This document shows, one piece after another, positions 1 to 7,803 of a DNA stretch of 64,000 nucleotides (the stretch's first letter is position 1; each line of letters starts with the position of its first letter). Made by a program: the position numbers and the translations under genes. This stretch comes from Acinetobacter proteolyticus (GTDB lineage: Bacteria; Pseudomonadota; Gammaproteobacteria; Pseudomonadales; Moraxellaceae). The notes below the pieces were generated by a model that saw only the letters and a program-made list of their open reading frames with translations, was not told the origin of the DNA and did not search any database. The DNA lies in NCBI RefSeq assembly GCF_000367945.1, contig NZ_KB849179.1, forward strand, positions 2,898,067-2,962,066, in the 5' to 3' direction.

Positions 1-76
1 GCGGGAATAGCTCAGTTGGTAGAGCATAACCTTGCCAAGGTTGGGGTCGGGAGTTCGAGTCTCCTTTCCCGCTCCA
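1..76 (+). tRNA. tRNA-Gly (anticodon GCC)
   Basis: The seven-base acceptor arm GCGGGAA pairs exactly with TTCCCGC near the 3' end, followed by a discriminator T and an encoded CCA. The anticodon loop TTGCCAA carries GCC, which reads GGC/GGT glycine codons. The T-loop motif GTTCGAGTC is present. The gene starts at the first base of the window, so a tRNA cluster could continue upstream. Confidence 0.95.
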
Positions 77-82
77 GATTCA

Positions 83-116
83 AAAAAGCCCTAGTCGAAA
101 GATTAGGGCTTTTTTT
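83..116 (+). terminator. Intrinsic terminator after tRNA-Gly
   Basis: An inverted repeat AGCCCTA / TAGGGCT with a ten-base loop is flanked by an A-run and followed by seven T residues. It can terminate tRNA transcription and, read from the other strand, the rhodanese gene. Confidence 0.85.
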
Positions 117-141
117 CTTGTGCTTTAGTTAAGATGCACGA

Positions 142-513
142 TTAAACCACTGGTTTATTCGCATCGACCCATGCTTTAAAGCCACCCTCTAAATGCGCCA
201 CATTGTGATAACCCAAAGCCTGCAAAGTCTTCACTGCCAAGGCCGAACGTCCACCTCCTGCACAATGTAGAATGGTTCTAGTATTCGGTTGTAATTCAGA
301 CTTATACATCGGACTACTCGGATCAGCAGCAAACTCTAAAGTACCACGGGAGATATGCAATGCACTTGGAATTGTTCCTGCAACGCGCTCTTCTGCATCT
401 CGTACATCAATCAGAACTGCCTGTCCTGAGGCTAATTCTTGTTCAACCTGATCTGGGCTCAGATTTTCAATCTCAGATTTTGCCTGTTTAACCCATTCAG
501 CAACTGTGTTCAT
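142..513 (-). CDS. Single-domain rhodanese-like protein
   Basis: A 123-residue protein that is essentially one rhodanese domain (about residues 15-120). The active-site loop is CAGGGRSA with Cys84 as the presumed persulfide-carrying residue, and the upstream LIDVRDAEE motif (about 34-42) and GGFKAWV near the C-terminus are typical. Such proteins are cytoplasmic sulfurtransferases, but the physiological acceptor is unknown. I chose the ATG at 513 rather than an in-frame ATG ten codons earlier because AAGGAAGG lies at proper distance before it and the longer N-terminus has no domain match. It appears to be a single-gene unit, facing the tRNA terminator. Confidence 0.85.
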   Translation of the reverse strand: MNTVAEWVKQAKSEIENLSPDQVEQELASGQAVLIDVRDAEERVAGTIPSALHISRGTLEFAADPSSPMYKSELQPNTRTILHCAGGGRSALAVKTLQALGYHNVAHLEGGFKAWVDANKPVV

Positions 514-633
514 TCTAATTATCCTTCCTTTATATGGATCCACTCAAAATACTAACGCATTTCAATTTAAATAAGCCTGAATAAACACACTTTGCAACAA
601 AGCTTAAAAATAGCTCCATGCCTAAATATTTGA

Positions 634-649
634 TGCTCCACGTGGAACC
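634..649. promoter_or_regulatory. parS-like centromere site (ParB-binding candidate)
   Basis: The intergenic 16-mer TGCTCCACGTGGAACC differs by one base (C for T at position 3) from the parS sequence TGTTCCACGTGGAACC that I recall from pseudomonads. It contains the full CCACGTGG core plus GAAC on one side and GCTC on the other. It sits in non-coding DNA between the rhodanese and MFS genes. Binding by ParB is inference. Confidence 0.6.
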
Positions 650-663
650 TTTTAAAGCCGTCA

Positions 664-700
664 AAGAAAAAGGCGCTTCCAATTATTTGGAAACACCTTT
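664..700 (-). terminator. Intrinsic terminator of the MFS gene
   Basis: Read on the minus strand, GGTGTTTCCAA pairs with TTGGAAGCGCC, with two G-U wobbles and an ATAA loop, followed by CTTTTTCTTT. On the plus strand the same stem has two mismatches, so the minus-strand direction is favoured. It lies just downstream of the MFS stop codon. Confidence 0.75.
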
Positions 701-719
701 TTAGATTAATGTCTTTTCA

Positions 720-2078
720 CTAAGATGATTCTGTGACCTTGGTTTGCACATTCACAGTTTTTTTGCGCTCGGTTTGCATCCCCGCCAGTATTCGATCCCG
801 TGGCATAAAGGTGGTCGAGATAATCGCAATCACCGCCATACTGCCAATATACATCATGATCAGATAAGGGCTGCCATTACCGACACTGAGCAGTTTCGTG
901 GCAATCAACGGCGCCAACCCGCCACCCAATACCCCAGCCAACTGCACCGAAATCGAGATACCGCTATAGCGAATTTCTGCCGGAAACTGCCGCGCAAACA
1001 GTTGCGCTTGCGGTGCGTACATAATCGGAAACACCACACCAATTGCCAACACGATTGCAGTCCAGACCAACACAGGGTCTTTGGTATTGAGCATGCTAAA
1101 AAATGGATAGCTATACAACGCCAGTACACATAGGCCAAACATAAACATATTACGCTGACCGACTTTATCGGACAAATGTCCACATAATGGGGTCATAAAT
1201 ATAATCACAATGGCGCCACAAATGGTGGCAAATAGGATCTCTTGTCTGGCAATCCCCAACTGTGTGGTGGTATAGGCCAAAGTAAAGGTCGAGGCAATAT
1301 AAAACCATGCATTTTCAGCCGCACGTGCCACAATAATGGTGATCAGTTGCTTCGGATGGTTTTTAAAGACCTGTAAAGCAGGGACTTTAACTTCTTCCGC
1401 CTGCTGCTTCACTTTTTCAAAGTCGGGCGACTCGGGCACTTTGACTCGGATGTACCAACCGACTGCCAGTAATACGATGCTGGCAAGAAACGGAATCCGC
1501 CAGCCCCAACTAAATAGGGCCTGTTCGGGGAGTAAAGACACCAATCCTAATGCAATCGAGGCCAGCATTAAGCCACCGCCAGTACTGGCTTGAGGCAGAC
1601 TGCCCCAAAAGCCCTTTTTACCTTCTGGCGCATGTTCAACCGCCATTAACACGGCACCGCCCCACTCGCCGCCCATGGCCATACCTTGGATAAATCTCAG
1701 GATCACCAAGCAGATGGCAGCCCAATAGCCAATCGACTCATAAGTGGGTAACAGACCAATCAGGACCGTTGGAATCCCCATCAACATCAAGGTGAGCAAT
1801 AACATCGATTTTCGCCCGATCTTGTCACCAAAATGCCCAAATACCAGACCACCCAACGGTCGCCCAATGAATCCCACCGCATAGGTAGCGAATGCGGCAA
1901 GCACACCCGTCAACGGATCAAGGTTAGGGAAAAACAATTTATTAAAAATTAAAGCTGCTGCCGCACCGTAGATAAAAAAGTCATACCACTCAATGGTGGT
2001 GCCTACCATACTTGAGATACCCGCCAAGCGATGAGAGGACTTTTTAGCAGATGAACCGTTTCCATGTATTGTTTGCAT
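720..2078 (-). CDS. MFS transporter, MHS (metabolite:H+ symporter) family
   Basis: About 452 residues with twelve predicted hydrophobic segments. The GTTIEWYDFFIYG N-terminal signature, the loop 2-3 motif GHFGDKIGRK and RFIQGMAMGGEWGGA in TM4-5 place it in the MHS subfamily (relatives of ProP, ShiA, KgtP). It would import an organic acid or compatible solute with protons across the inner membrane; the substrate cannot be read from sequence. Three consecutive ATG codons occur; AGGAAC is only one base from the first but seven from the third, so I start at the third. It follows the valine-degradation operon on the same strand, separated by a hairpin, and may import a substrate of that pathway (inference). 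Confidence 0.85.
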   Translation of the reverse strand: MQTIHGNGSSAKKSSHRLAGISSMVGTTIEWYDFFIYGAAAALIFNKLFFPNLDPLTGVLAAFATYAVGFIGRPLGGLVFGHFGDKIGRKSMLLLTLMLMGIPTVLIGLLPTYESIGYWAAICLVILRFIQGMAMGGEWGGAVLMAVEHAPEGKKGFWGSLPQASTGGGLMLASIALGLVSLLPEQALFSWGWRIPFLASIVLLAVGWYIRVKVPESPDFEKVKQQAEEVKVPALQVFKNHPKQLITIIVARAAENAWFYIASTFTLAYTTTQLGIARQEILFATICGAIVIIFMTPLCGHLSDKVGQRNMFMFGLCVLALYSYPFFSMLNTKDPVLVWTAIVLAIGVVFPIMYAPQAQLFARQFPAEIRYSGISISVQLAGVLGGGLAPLIATKLLSVGNGSPYLIMMYIGSMAVIAIISTTFMPRDRILAGMQTERKKTVNVQTKVTESS

Positions 2079-2119
2079 CATCATGTTCCTTTCTTGGATC
2101 TTCTTGTTTTATATTTTTT

Positions 2120-2145
2120 GCTGATCATCAATCCTGACCATCAGC
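2120..2145 (-). other. Hairpin between the hydrolase gene and the MFS gene
   Basis: The minus-strand transcript can form an eleven-position stem (ten pairs, one G-G mismatch, one G-U) around a GGAT loop, starting GCTGATGG and ending GATCAGC. No U-run follows, so it is not a standard terminator. It may separate expression of MFS from the upstream operon by processing or partial termination. Confidence 0.4.
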
Positions 2146-2195
2146 ATGTCAGACGTTTTACTACTCCTTCGATGAGTCAATATGCATGATTGGAT

Positions 2196-3221
2196 TTAGC
2201 TGAGTTTTTCCAGAATCTGTTCCAGCTCTGGGTTACGTTGTTGCCATTGCGGCTGTTTGTCTTTGTCCACAATCAGAGCACGTACCCCTTCAATAAAATC
2301 ACCGTGTTCAAACCAGATATCTTGTAGGTCTCGCTCTAGTTGCATGCATTGTGGCAAGGAAAGACCACGGCCTAAATGTTGTAGTTTCAAACTAGTTTGT
2401 TTGGCAATGAATGACCGCTGTTGCAAGATGTTGAGCATTTTTTCTGCCCAAGGCTGCAATTGCTCCTCCTGCTCATTCGCAAGGCTTTGCTCAATTTCGT
2501 CCAAATGCTGAAAACCAAAATGTCTGCGAATGCCATCTGCCAACTGTTTCAGTTCACTTTCAGCAGGTCGAGTAATAAAGCACGCAACAATATGCTCAAT
2601 ATTTTGTTTGCTTAGATTCGGTTCATTGATCAACGTGTCTTGCAGGGCTTGTAGCTTGTCACTCGGTACATGGTAGTCGATCAAATCCAAATAAAGCGCG
2701 TCACTGCTGCTGATCTGCTCCCCCGTAATGGCCAGATAAACCCCAATATCATCCAGTCGAGACAGGAAATGGGTCGCACCGACATCAGGGAAAAAGCCAA
2801 TCGCAGTTTCAGGCATTGCAAATCTGGATTTTTCACTGCTCACCACAATATGACAGGCTTGTGCTAAGCCAAAACCACCGCCCAGCACATAACCATCGAG
2901 CACTACGACCACAGGCTTTGCATAGTCACGCAGCAGGTTCAGCATCTTATATTCGGCGCTAAAATAGCCCTTATAATCAGCCGTATCATTTTTATAGCTA
3001 TCATATAGATAGCGAATATCCCCACCGGCACAGAAGGCTTTGGGGCTATTCGATTTGATCAAGACCGCCTGAATTGCTGCATCATAACGCCACAACTCCA
3101 GTTGACTACAGATACCCTCAATCATCTCCAGTGACAAGGCATTTAAATGTTTGACCCGATCTAAGCTCATCAGGCCAAGACCACCCTTTTGCTCAATCAT
3201 TAACTGATTTTCGATATTCAT
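2196..3221 (-). CDS. 3-hydroxyisobutyryl-CoA hydrolase (crotonase superfamily)
   Basis: A 341-residue crotonase-fold protein, longer than enoyl-CoA hydratases, as usual for this family. CAGGDIRYLY (64-73) and GGGFGLA (114-120) form the CoA-binding/oxyanion region, and PETAIGFFPDVGATHFL (137-153) is the hallmark of 3-hydroxyisobutyryl-CoA hydrolases, containing the catalytic Glu/Asp. It would release free 3-hydroxyisobutyrate in valine breakdown, the substrate of the neighbouring mmsB product. The start at 3221 is chosen because homology begins there; an upstream in-frame ATG lies inside the preceding hydratase gene. Only 13 bases separate it from that gene, so it is the last enzyme of the operon. 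Confidence 0.88.
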   Translation of the reverse strand: MNIENQLMIEQKGGLGLMSLDRVKHLNALSLEMIEGICSQLELWRYDAAIQAVLIKSNSPKAFCAGGDIRYLYDSYKNDTADYKGYFSAEYKMLNLLRDYAKPVVVVLDGYVLGGGFGLAQACHIVVSSEKSRFAMPETAIGFFPDVGATHFLSRLDDIGVYLAITGEQISSSDALYLDLIDYHVPSDKLQALQDTLINEPNLSKQNIEHIVACFITRPAESELKQLADGIRRHFGFQHLDEIEQSLANEQEEQLQPWAEKMLNILQQRSFIAKQTSLKLQHLGRGLSLPQCMQLERDLQDIWFEHGDFIEGVRALIVDKDKQPQWQQRNPELEQILEKLS

Positions 3222-3234
3222 TGTTGTTGATCTC

Positions 3235-4011
3235 TTATCGATTTTTAAATTTGGCCTGACGTTTTTCCACAAAAGCCTGCATACCTTCTTTCTGATCCGA
3301 TGTGGCAAAAATAGAGTGGAACATCCGTCTTTCAAAACGTAAGCCTTCGGACAGATTGACTTCAAAGGCTCGATTAATGCTTTCTTTCAGCATCATGTTG
3401 GCCGTTAAAGAGCGTGCAGCAATGTTCTCTGCGGCTTGCAGGGTTTGTTCCAGTAATTGTTCTTTACCAAACACACGTGCTACCAGCCCGCTTTGTTCAG
3501 CTTCGACTGCGCCCATCTGCCGCGCGGTAAAGCACATTTCCATGGCTTTGGCTTTACCAATTGCATGGGTTAGACGTTGCGTGCCGCCAATCCCTGGAAT
3601 CACACCCAAAGTCACTTCAGGTAAACCAAACTTGGCATTGTCGGCACAATAGATAAAGTCACACATCAGGGCCAACTCACAACCGCCGCCAAGCGCATAG
3701 CCACTAACTGCTGCAATCAACGGTTTACGGCGTTGCGCGATACGATCGGCAAGATGGAAAAAATCATCAAAATAAATATCGGGAAAATTCAGCTCGGCCA
3801 TTTCCTTAATGTCTGCACCTGCGGCAAAGGCCTTTTCCGAGCCTGCCAACACCATACAGCCAATCTCGCGATCTTTTTCCAATTCATCTAAAGCCTGATT
3901 CACTTCGCTAATCAATTCACTATTCAGCGCATTCAGGGCTTGCGGACGATTCAGCGTAATCAGCCCCACACCATTGCGTTTTTCTAATAAAATGGTTTGC
4001 CACTGCATCAT
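3235..4011 (-). CDS. Enoyl-CoA hydratase (probable methacrylyl-CoA hydratase)
   Basis: A 258-residue crotonase of standard length. FAAGADI (62-68) and GYALGGGCELA (104-114) build the oxyanion hole; the two catalytic glutamates are Glu112 and Glu132 (in PEVTLGVIPG). The general reaction is syn-hydration of an enoyl-CoA; the operon context (acyl-CoA dehydrogenase before, hydroxyisobutyryl-CoA hydrolase after) suggests methacrylyl-CoA as substrate. Two ATG codons are adjacent; AAGGAA fits the second slightly better, changing the length by one residue. It is 18 bases downstream of the acyl-CoA dehydrogenase gene. Confidence 0.88.
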   Translation of the reverse strand: MMQWQTILLEKRNGVGLITLNRPQALNALNSELISEVNQALDELEKDREIGCMVLAGSEKAFAAGADIKEMAELNFPDIYFDDFFHLADRIAQRRKPLIAAVSGYALGGGCELALMCDFIYCADNAKFGLPEVTLGVIPGIGGTQRLTHAIGKAKAMEMCFTARQMGAVEAEQSGLVARVFGKEQLLEQTLQAAENIAARSLTANMMLKESINRAFEVNLSEGLRFERRMFHSIFATSDQKEGMQAFVEKRQAKFKNR

Positions 4012-4029
4012 CGATTCCTTGTTCTCTGG

Positions 4030-5157
4030 TTATAAGCTACGTGCGATCACTAAGCGTTGAATATCGCTAGTGCCTTCATAAATCTGACAAATTCGAGCAT
4101 CACGATAGATGCGTTCAATCGGAAAATCTTTCAGATAGCCATAGCCGCCAAACACCTGTAACGCGGCTGAACAGACGCGTTCGGTCATTTCCGAGGCAAA
4201 CAACTTGGCCATGGAAGCTTCATTGAGACAGGGTTGCCCTGCTTCTTTGAGACGTGCAGCATAATGCACCAGTTGTCGAGCCGCTTCGATTTCGGTGGCC
4301 ATACTGGCAAGGCGAAAAGCCAGTGCTTGATGCTCAAAAATTGGCTTGCCAAAGGTCAAACGCTCTTTGGCATAACGCGTGGCTTCTTCCAATGCTGCAC
4401 GTGCCAACCCGACCGCCTGTGCCGCAATACCAATACGACCACCTTCCAGATTGGCAAGCGCAATTTTCAGCCCCTCACCTTCAGCACCCAACATCAGGCT
4501 CTTATGAATACGCACATCAGTCAGGGCAATCTGACAGGTATCGGAGGCATGTAAACCGAGTTTTTCTTCGACGCGAATCACCTCATAACCGGGTGTCTCG
4601 CGTGGCACGAGGAAGGCACTGATGCCCTTTTTACCTGCATTGGGATCAGTCACGGCAAATACGATAATCACGCCCGCATTGTCACCCGAAGTAATAAATT
4701 GTTTGGCACCATTGAGAATATAATCATCGCCATCTTTCACGGCACGGGTTTTAATCGCTGCCGCATCCGAACCGGTATGCGGTTCAGTCAGGGCAAAAGC
4801 ACCGATCATTTCACCTTGTGCCAAGGGTTTTAAAAAGCGTTGTTTTTGCTCATCGCTACCAAATTTTAAAATCGGCACACAGCCCACCGAGTTATGCACG
4901 CTCATGATGGTTGAGGTAGCACCATCGGCTGCGGCCACTTCCTCAAGCGCCAAGACATAAGCGAGATTACCTGTGTCAGAACCACCCCATTGCTCAGGAA
5001 TCAACATGCCCATAAAGCCGAGTTGGCCCATTTGTGCCAATGCGGCTTTGGGAAAAGTGCCATGTCGATCCCAATCACTGGCATTCGGTTTAATTTGCTC
5101 TTGGGCGAAGCTTTTCGCCATATCACGAATTAAGTTTTGTTCTTCAGTTAATTGCAT
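4030..5157 (-). CDS. Acyl-CoA dehydrogenase (probable isobutyryl/2-methyl-branched-chain)
   Basis: A 375-residue flavoprotein with the full acyl-CoA dehydrogenase layout: N-terminal helical domain, FAD/substrate loop ALTEPHTGSDAAA, and the C-terminal YEGTSDIQRL motif. Glu361 in YEGTSD is at the catalytic-base position typical of short-chain enzymes. By context it would oxidise isobutyryl-CoA to methacrylyl-CoA, passing electrons to ETF. The start at 5157 has AAGGAAG upstream; the long in-frame extension to 5286 lies inside the preceding synthetase gene and was rejected. Ten bases separate it from that gene. Confidence 0.9.
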   Translation of the reverse strand: MQLTEEQNLIRDMAKSFAQEQIKPNASDWDRHGTFPKAALAQMGQLGFMGMLIPEQWGGSDTGNLAYVLALEEVAAADGATSTIMSVHNSVGCVPILKFGSDEQKQRFLKPLAQGEMIGAFALTEPHTGSDAAAIKTRAVKDGDDYILNGAKQFITSGDNAGVIIVFAVTDPNAGKKGISAFLVPRETPGYEVIRVEEKLGLHASDTCQIALTDVRIHKSLMLGAEGEGLKIALANLEGGRIGIAAQAVGLARAALEEATRYAKERLTFGKPIFEHQALAFRLASMATEIEAARQLVHYAARLKEAGQPCLNEASMAKLFASEMTERVCSAALQVFGGYGYLKDFPIERIYRDARICQIYEGTSDIQRLVIARSL

Positions 5158-5167
5158 CTTATCTTCC

Positions 5168-6817
5168 TTAACCTGCTTTCGCTTGCTGTTTGGCAATTTC
5201 CTGATGACGTAATAAAAAGCGCTGAATTTTGCCACTTGGCGTTTTTGGCAGTTCAGTGACGAACTCAACCAAGCGTGGATAAGCATGTGCAGACAGACGT
5301 TTTTTCACAAACTGACTCAATTCCTCAGCCAATTGCTCTAAAGGCTGAATGCCTGCCGATAAAATCACAAAGGCTTTCACCACCTCGGTCCGCTCTGGAT
5401 CAGGTACCCCGATGACCGCTGCTTCAACCACCGCATCATGTTCGAGTAAGGCACTTTCCACATCAAAGGGGCCAATCCGATAGCCCGAAGTGGTGATCAC
5501 ATCATCACTGCGTCCGACAAAACTCATGCTGCCGTCGGCATGCAACTCGGCAGTATCACCCGTCAAATAGTACTGACCAATAAAAGGCGATTTACGGGTT
5601 TCATGATAGCCACCAAACCACATCATCGGGGATTGGCTGATATCGACCGCTAAAATTCCCGGCGTATCTGCAGGCAATTCTTCGCCTTGCTCATTCACCA
5701 CGGCAACACGATAGCCTGCACTGGCAAAACCCGCTGAACCAGCACGAACCTCATGGCTTAAACCATGGTGATTGCACACCACCATGCCCACTTCAGTTTG
5801 CCCATAATGATCATAGATCGGCGCATCCAACACCTGTTTAAACCAACGGATCACTTCTGGATTTAGCGGTTCACCTGCACTACTCACTACTCGGAACTGG
5901 CCTTTTAACGCGGCCATCTGAGCAGGATCAGCCGCCATCATCATGCGGTAAGCTGTAGGTGCCCCCGCCAGATTGGTAATCTGATAATCCTTCACAATTT
6001 GACACAGGCTGTCCGTGCTAAAACCACCGTCATAGAACAAGATGGCATGCCCTAAAAATAAGGGACCAGTAATACCGAAGTACAGGCCATATGCCCATCC
6101 TGGATCGGCAATATTCCAGAATGAATCCTCTTCCCTTAAACCAACCGCATCTTGCATATAGCGAGCAAAGGCCAGTAAGGCTTTTAACGGCACTTCTAAA
6201 GGTTTGGCGGGTCCTGTGGTTCCTGACGTAAACATCAATAAAAATGGATCTTGCAGGGTTCGCATGACCAAGTCACAGTGCTCAGGTTGCTGCTGTACTT
6301 CATTCCAGAAATTAAAGTCCTCTGGATTTAACTGGGTCGCTTGCTGATCTGCAACTGTGACAATTGCGGGACAACGCTCAACTTCATCTAGTTTGCTGCG
6401 GTTACCTGTATCTGTCACCACCAACTTACTTTGTGCCAGTTGCAGACGATGCTCGATTGCCTTTGGCCCAAATGCAGTAAACAACGGTTGATATACCGCA
6501 CCAATTCGCCAAGCGGCGAAAATCGTCACCAGCAACTCTGGTGTTCTCGGCAGTAATCCTGAAATACGATCACCTGCTTTTACACCCTGCGATTTTAAGA
6601 AATTGGCAAATTGACTCGACCATTGCTGTAACTGGCGAAAAGTGTATTGTTCTTTTCGACCATCTTTGCCTTGCCAATACAACGCGATCTTGTCGTCATG
6701 CGCATGGCGATCACAACATTCATAACAGGCATTCAATGCATCGACTGAACCTGACAGCATCTGTGTTGCTGTACTGTGCAGATCAAAAGCCTGTACCGTC
6801 TCTTTATAATTCAACAT
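5168..6817 (-). CDS. AMP-binding acyl-CoA synthetase
   Basis: A 549-residue member of the ANL adenylate-forming family. The phosphate loop TSGTTGPAKP (197-206), the DHYGQTE motif, the YLTGD aspartate loop, the GYRIGPFDVE hinge and the C-terminal TPSGKIQR with Lys530 are all present. It resembles acetyl/propionyl- and medium-chain acyl-CoA synthetases. In this operon it could activate isobutyrate, propionate or a related short branched acid so that it can enter the pathway; the acid is inferred. GAGGGAAC lies well placed before the ATG. An 81-base gap separates it from mmsB upstream. Confidence 0.88.
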   Translation of the reverse strand: MLNYKETVQAFDLHSTATQMLSGSVDALNACYECCDRHAHDDKIALYWQGKDGRKEQYTFRQLQQWSSQFANFLKSQGVKAGDRISGLLPRTPELLVTIFAAWRIGAVYQPLFTAFGPKAIEHRLQLAQSKLVVTDTGNRSKLDEVERCPAIVTVADQQATQLNPEDFNFWNEVQQQPEHCDLVMRTLQDPFLLMFTSGTTGPAKPLEVPLKALLAFARYMQDAVGLREEDSFWNIADPGWAYGLYFGITGPLFLGHAILFYDGGFSTDSLCQIVKDYQITNLAGAPTAYRMMMAADPAQMAALKGQFRVVSSAGEPLNPEVIRWFKQVLDAPIYDHYGQTEVGMVVCNHHGLSHEVRAGSAGFASAGYRVAVVNEQGEELPADTPGILAVDISQSPMMWFGGYHETRKSPFIGQYYLTGDTAELHADGSMSFVGRSDDVITTSGYRIGPFDVESALLEHDAVVEAAVIGVPDPERTEVVKAFVILSAGIQPLEQLAEELSQFVKKRLSAHAYPRLVEFVTELPKTPSGKIQRFLLRHQEIAKQQAKAG

Positions 6818-6898
6818 CTGTGTTCCCTCAGTCTGGTTTGATTGTTCTTCATGACAGGGTTTAATTTTTTGATAAAAGCCATCCTTTGGCTGTAGCTG

Positions 6899-7789
6899 TT
6901 ATGCCTCTGGCGGCAGGTATTGTTGAATAATGCTGGAAAAATCAAGATGCGCATTACCGCGCATACACATTTGCTGATACAGCTGCTGCACCATCCCACC
7001 CAATACAATCGGTTGTTGAACTTGCCCAGCCGCTTCTACCGCAAGCCCCAAGTCTTTCAACATCAACTGCGTGGCAAAACCATCTTGATAGCCACGCGAA
7101 GCGGGTGCATTTTCATTAATCTGTGGCCATGGATTACACACTTCAGAACTCCAGCAACGACCACTTGAGGTGTTAATCACCCCAGCCAAGGCTTTTGGAT
7201 CAATGCCCAGTTTGGCACCGAGTGCCATGCCTTCTGCCACGGCAGCCATAGAAATTCCCAGAATCAAGTTATTGCAGATTTTGGCAATTTGACCTGCACC
7301 CACCTCCCCGCAATGCACCACGTTTTTGCCCATGTGACTGAGTACGGGTTTGACTTCATCAAAAGTCTGATCATTGGCACCGACCATAAAGGTCAGCGTG
7401 CCCGCTTGTGCACCAATGGTGCCGCCTGAAACAGGTGCATCGCAAATATGGATATTTTTACTTTGGGCAACCGCAGCAATGTCCTTGATGGTTTGTGGGT
7501 CAATGGTACTGCTATCAATACATAAGCTGCCTGCTTTCAGTACTTCAAGTACTCCATTTTCACCGAGATAGACTTCTTTGACATGTTTGGCCGCAGGTAA
7601 CATGCTGATCAGCACATCAGCTTGTTTCGCTGCTGCTTGCGGGCTGTCACACACCACACCACCTGCCTCAGCAAAGTGCTGAATGGCCACTTCGCTAAGA
7701 TCATAACCATAGACTGTCAATCCAGCTTTGAGCAGGTTTTGGGCCATTCTGCCGCCCATATTGCCTAGACCGATAAAGGCGATATTCAT
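6899..7789 (-). CDS. mmsB: 3-hydroxyisobutyrate dehydrogenase
   Basis: A 296-residue NAD-dependent beta-hydroxyacid dehydrogenase. The N-terminal Rossmann motif FIGLGNMGGRMA, the substrate-binding DAPVSGGTIGA (117-127) and the catalytic Lys170 in GAGQIAKICNN match the family closely. It oxidises 3-hydroxyisobutyrate to methylmalonate semialdehyde, the substrate of MmsA encoded directly upstream (14-base gap). GGGGATC precedes the ATG. Confidence 0.93.
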   Translation of the reverse strand: MNIAFIGLGNMGGRMAQNLLKAGLTVYGYDLSEVAIQHFAEAGGVVCDSPQAAAKQADVLISMLPAAKHVKEVYLGENGVLEVLKAGSLCIDSSTIDPQTIKDIAAVAQSKNIHICDAPVSGGTIGAQAGTLTFMVGANDQTFDEVKPVLSHMGKNVVHCGEVGAGQIAKICNNLILGISMAAVAEGMALGAKLGIDPKALAGVINTSSGRCWSSEVCNPWPQINENAPASRGYQDGFATQLMLKDLGLAVEAAGQVQQPIVLGGMVQQLYQQMCMRGNAHLDFSSIIQQYLPPEA

Positions 7790-7803
7790 CCATGATCCCC
7801 TTA

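Noticed and set aside
744..1593. Plus-strand reading frames opposite the MFS gene
   Set aside because: They are shadows of the well-supported minus-strand gene, without SD or domains.
5158..5286. Long N-terminal extension of the acyl-CoA dehydrogenase
   Set aside because: It lies inside the synthetase gene; the ATG at 5157 has a good SD and the family N-terminus.
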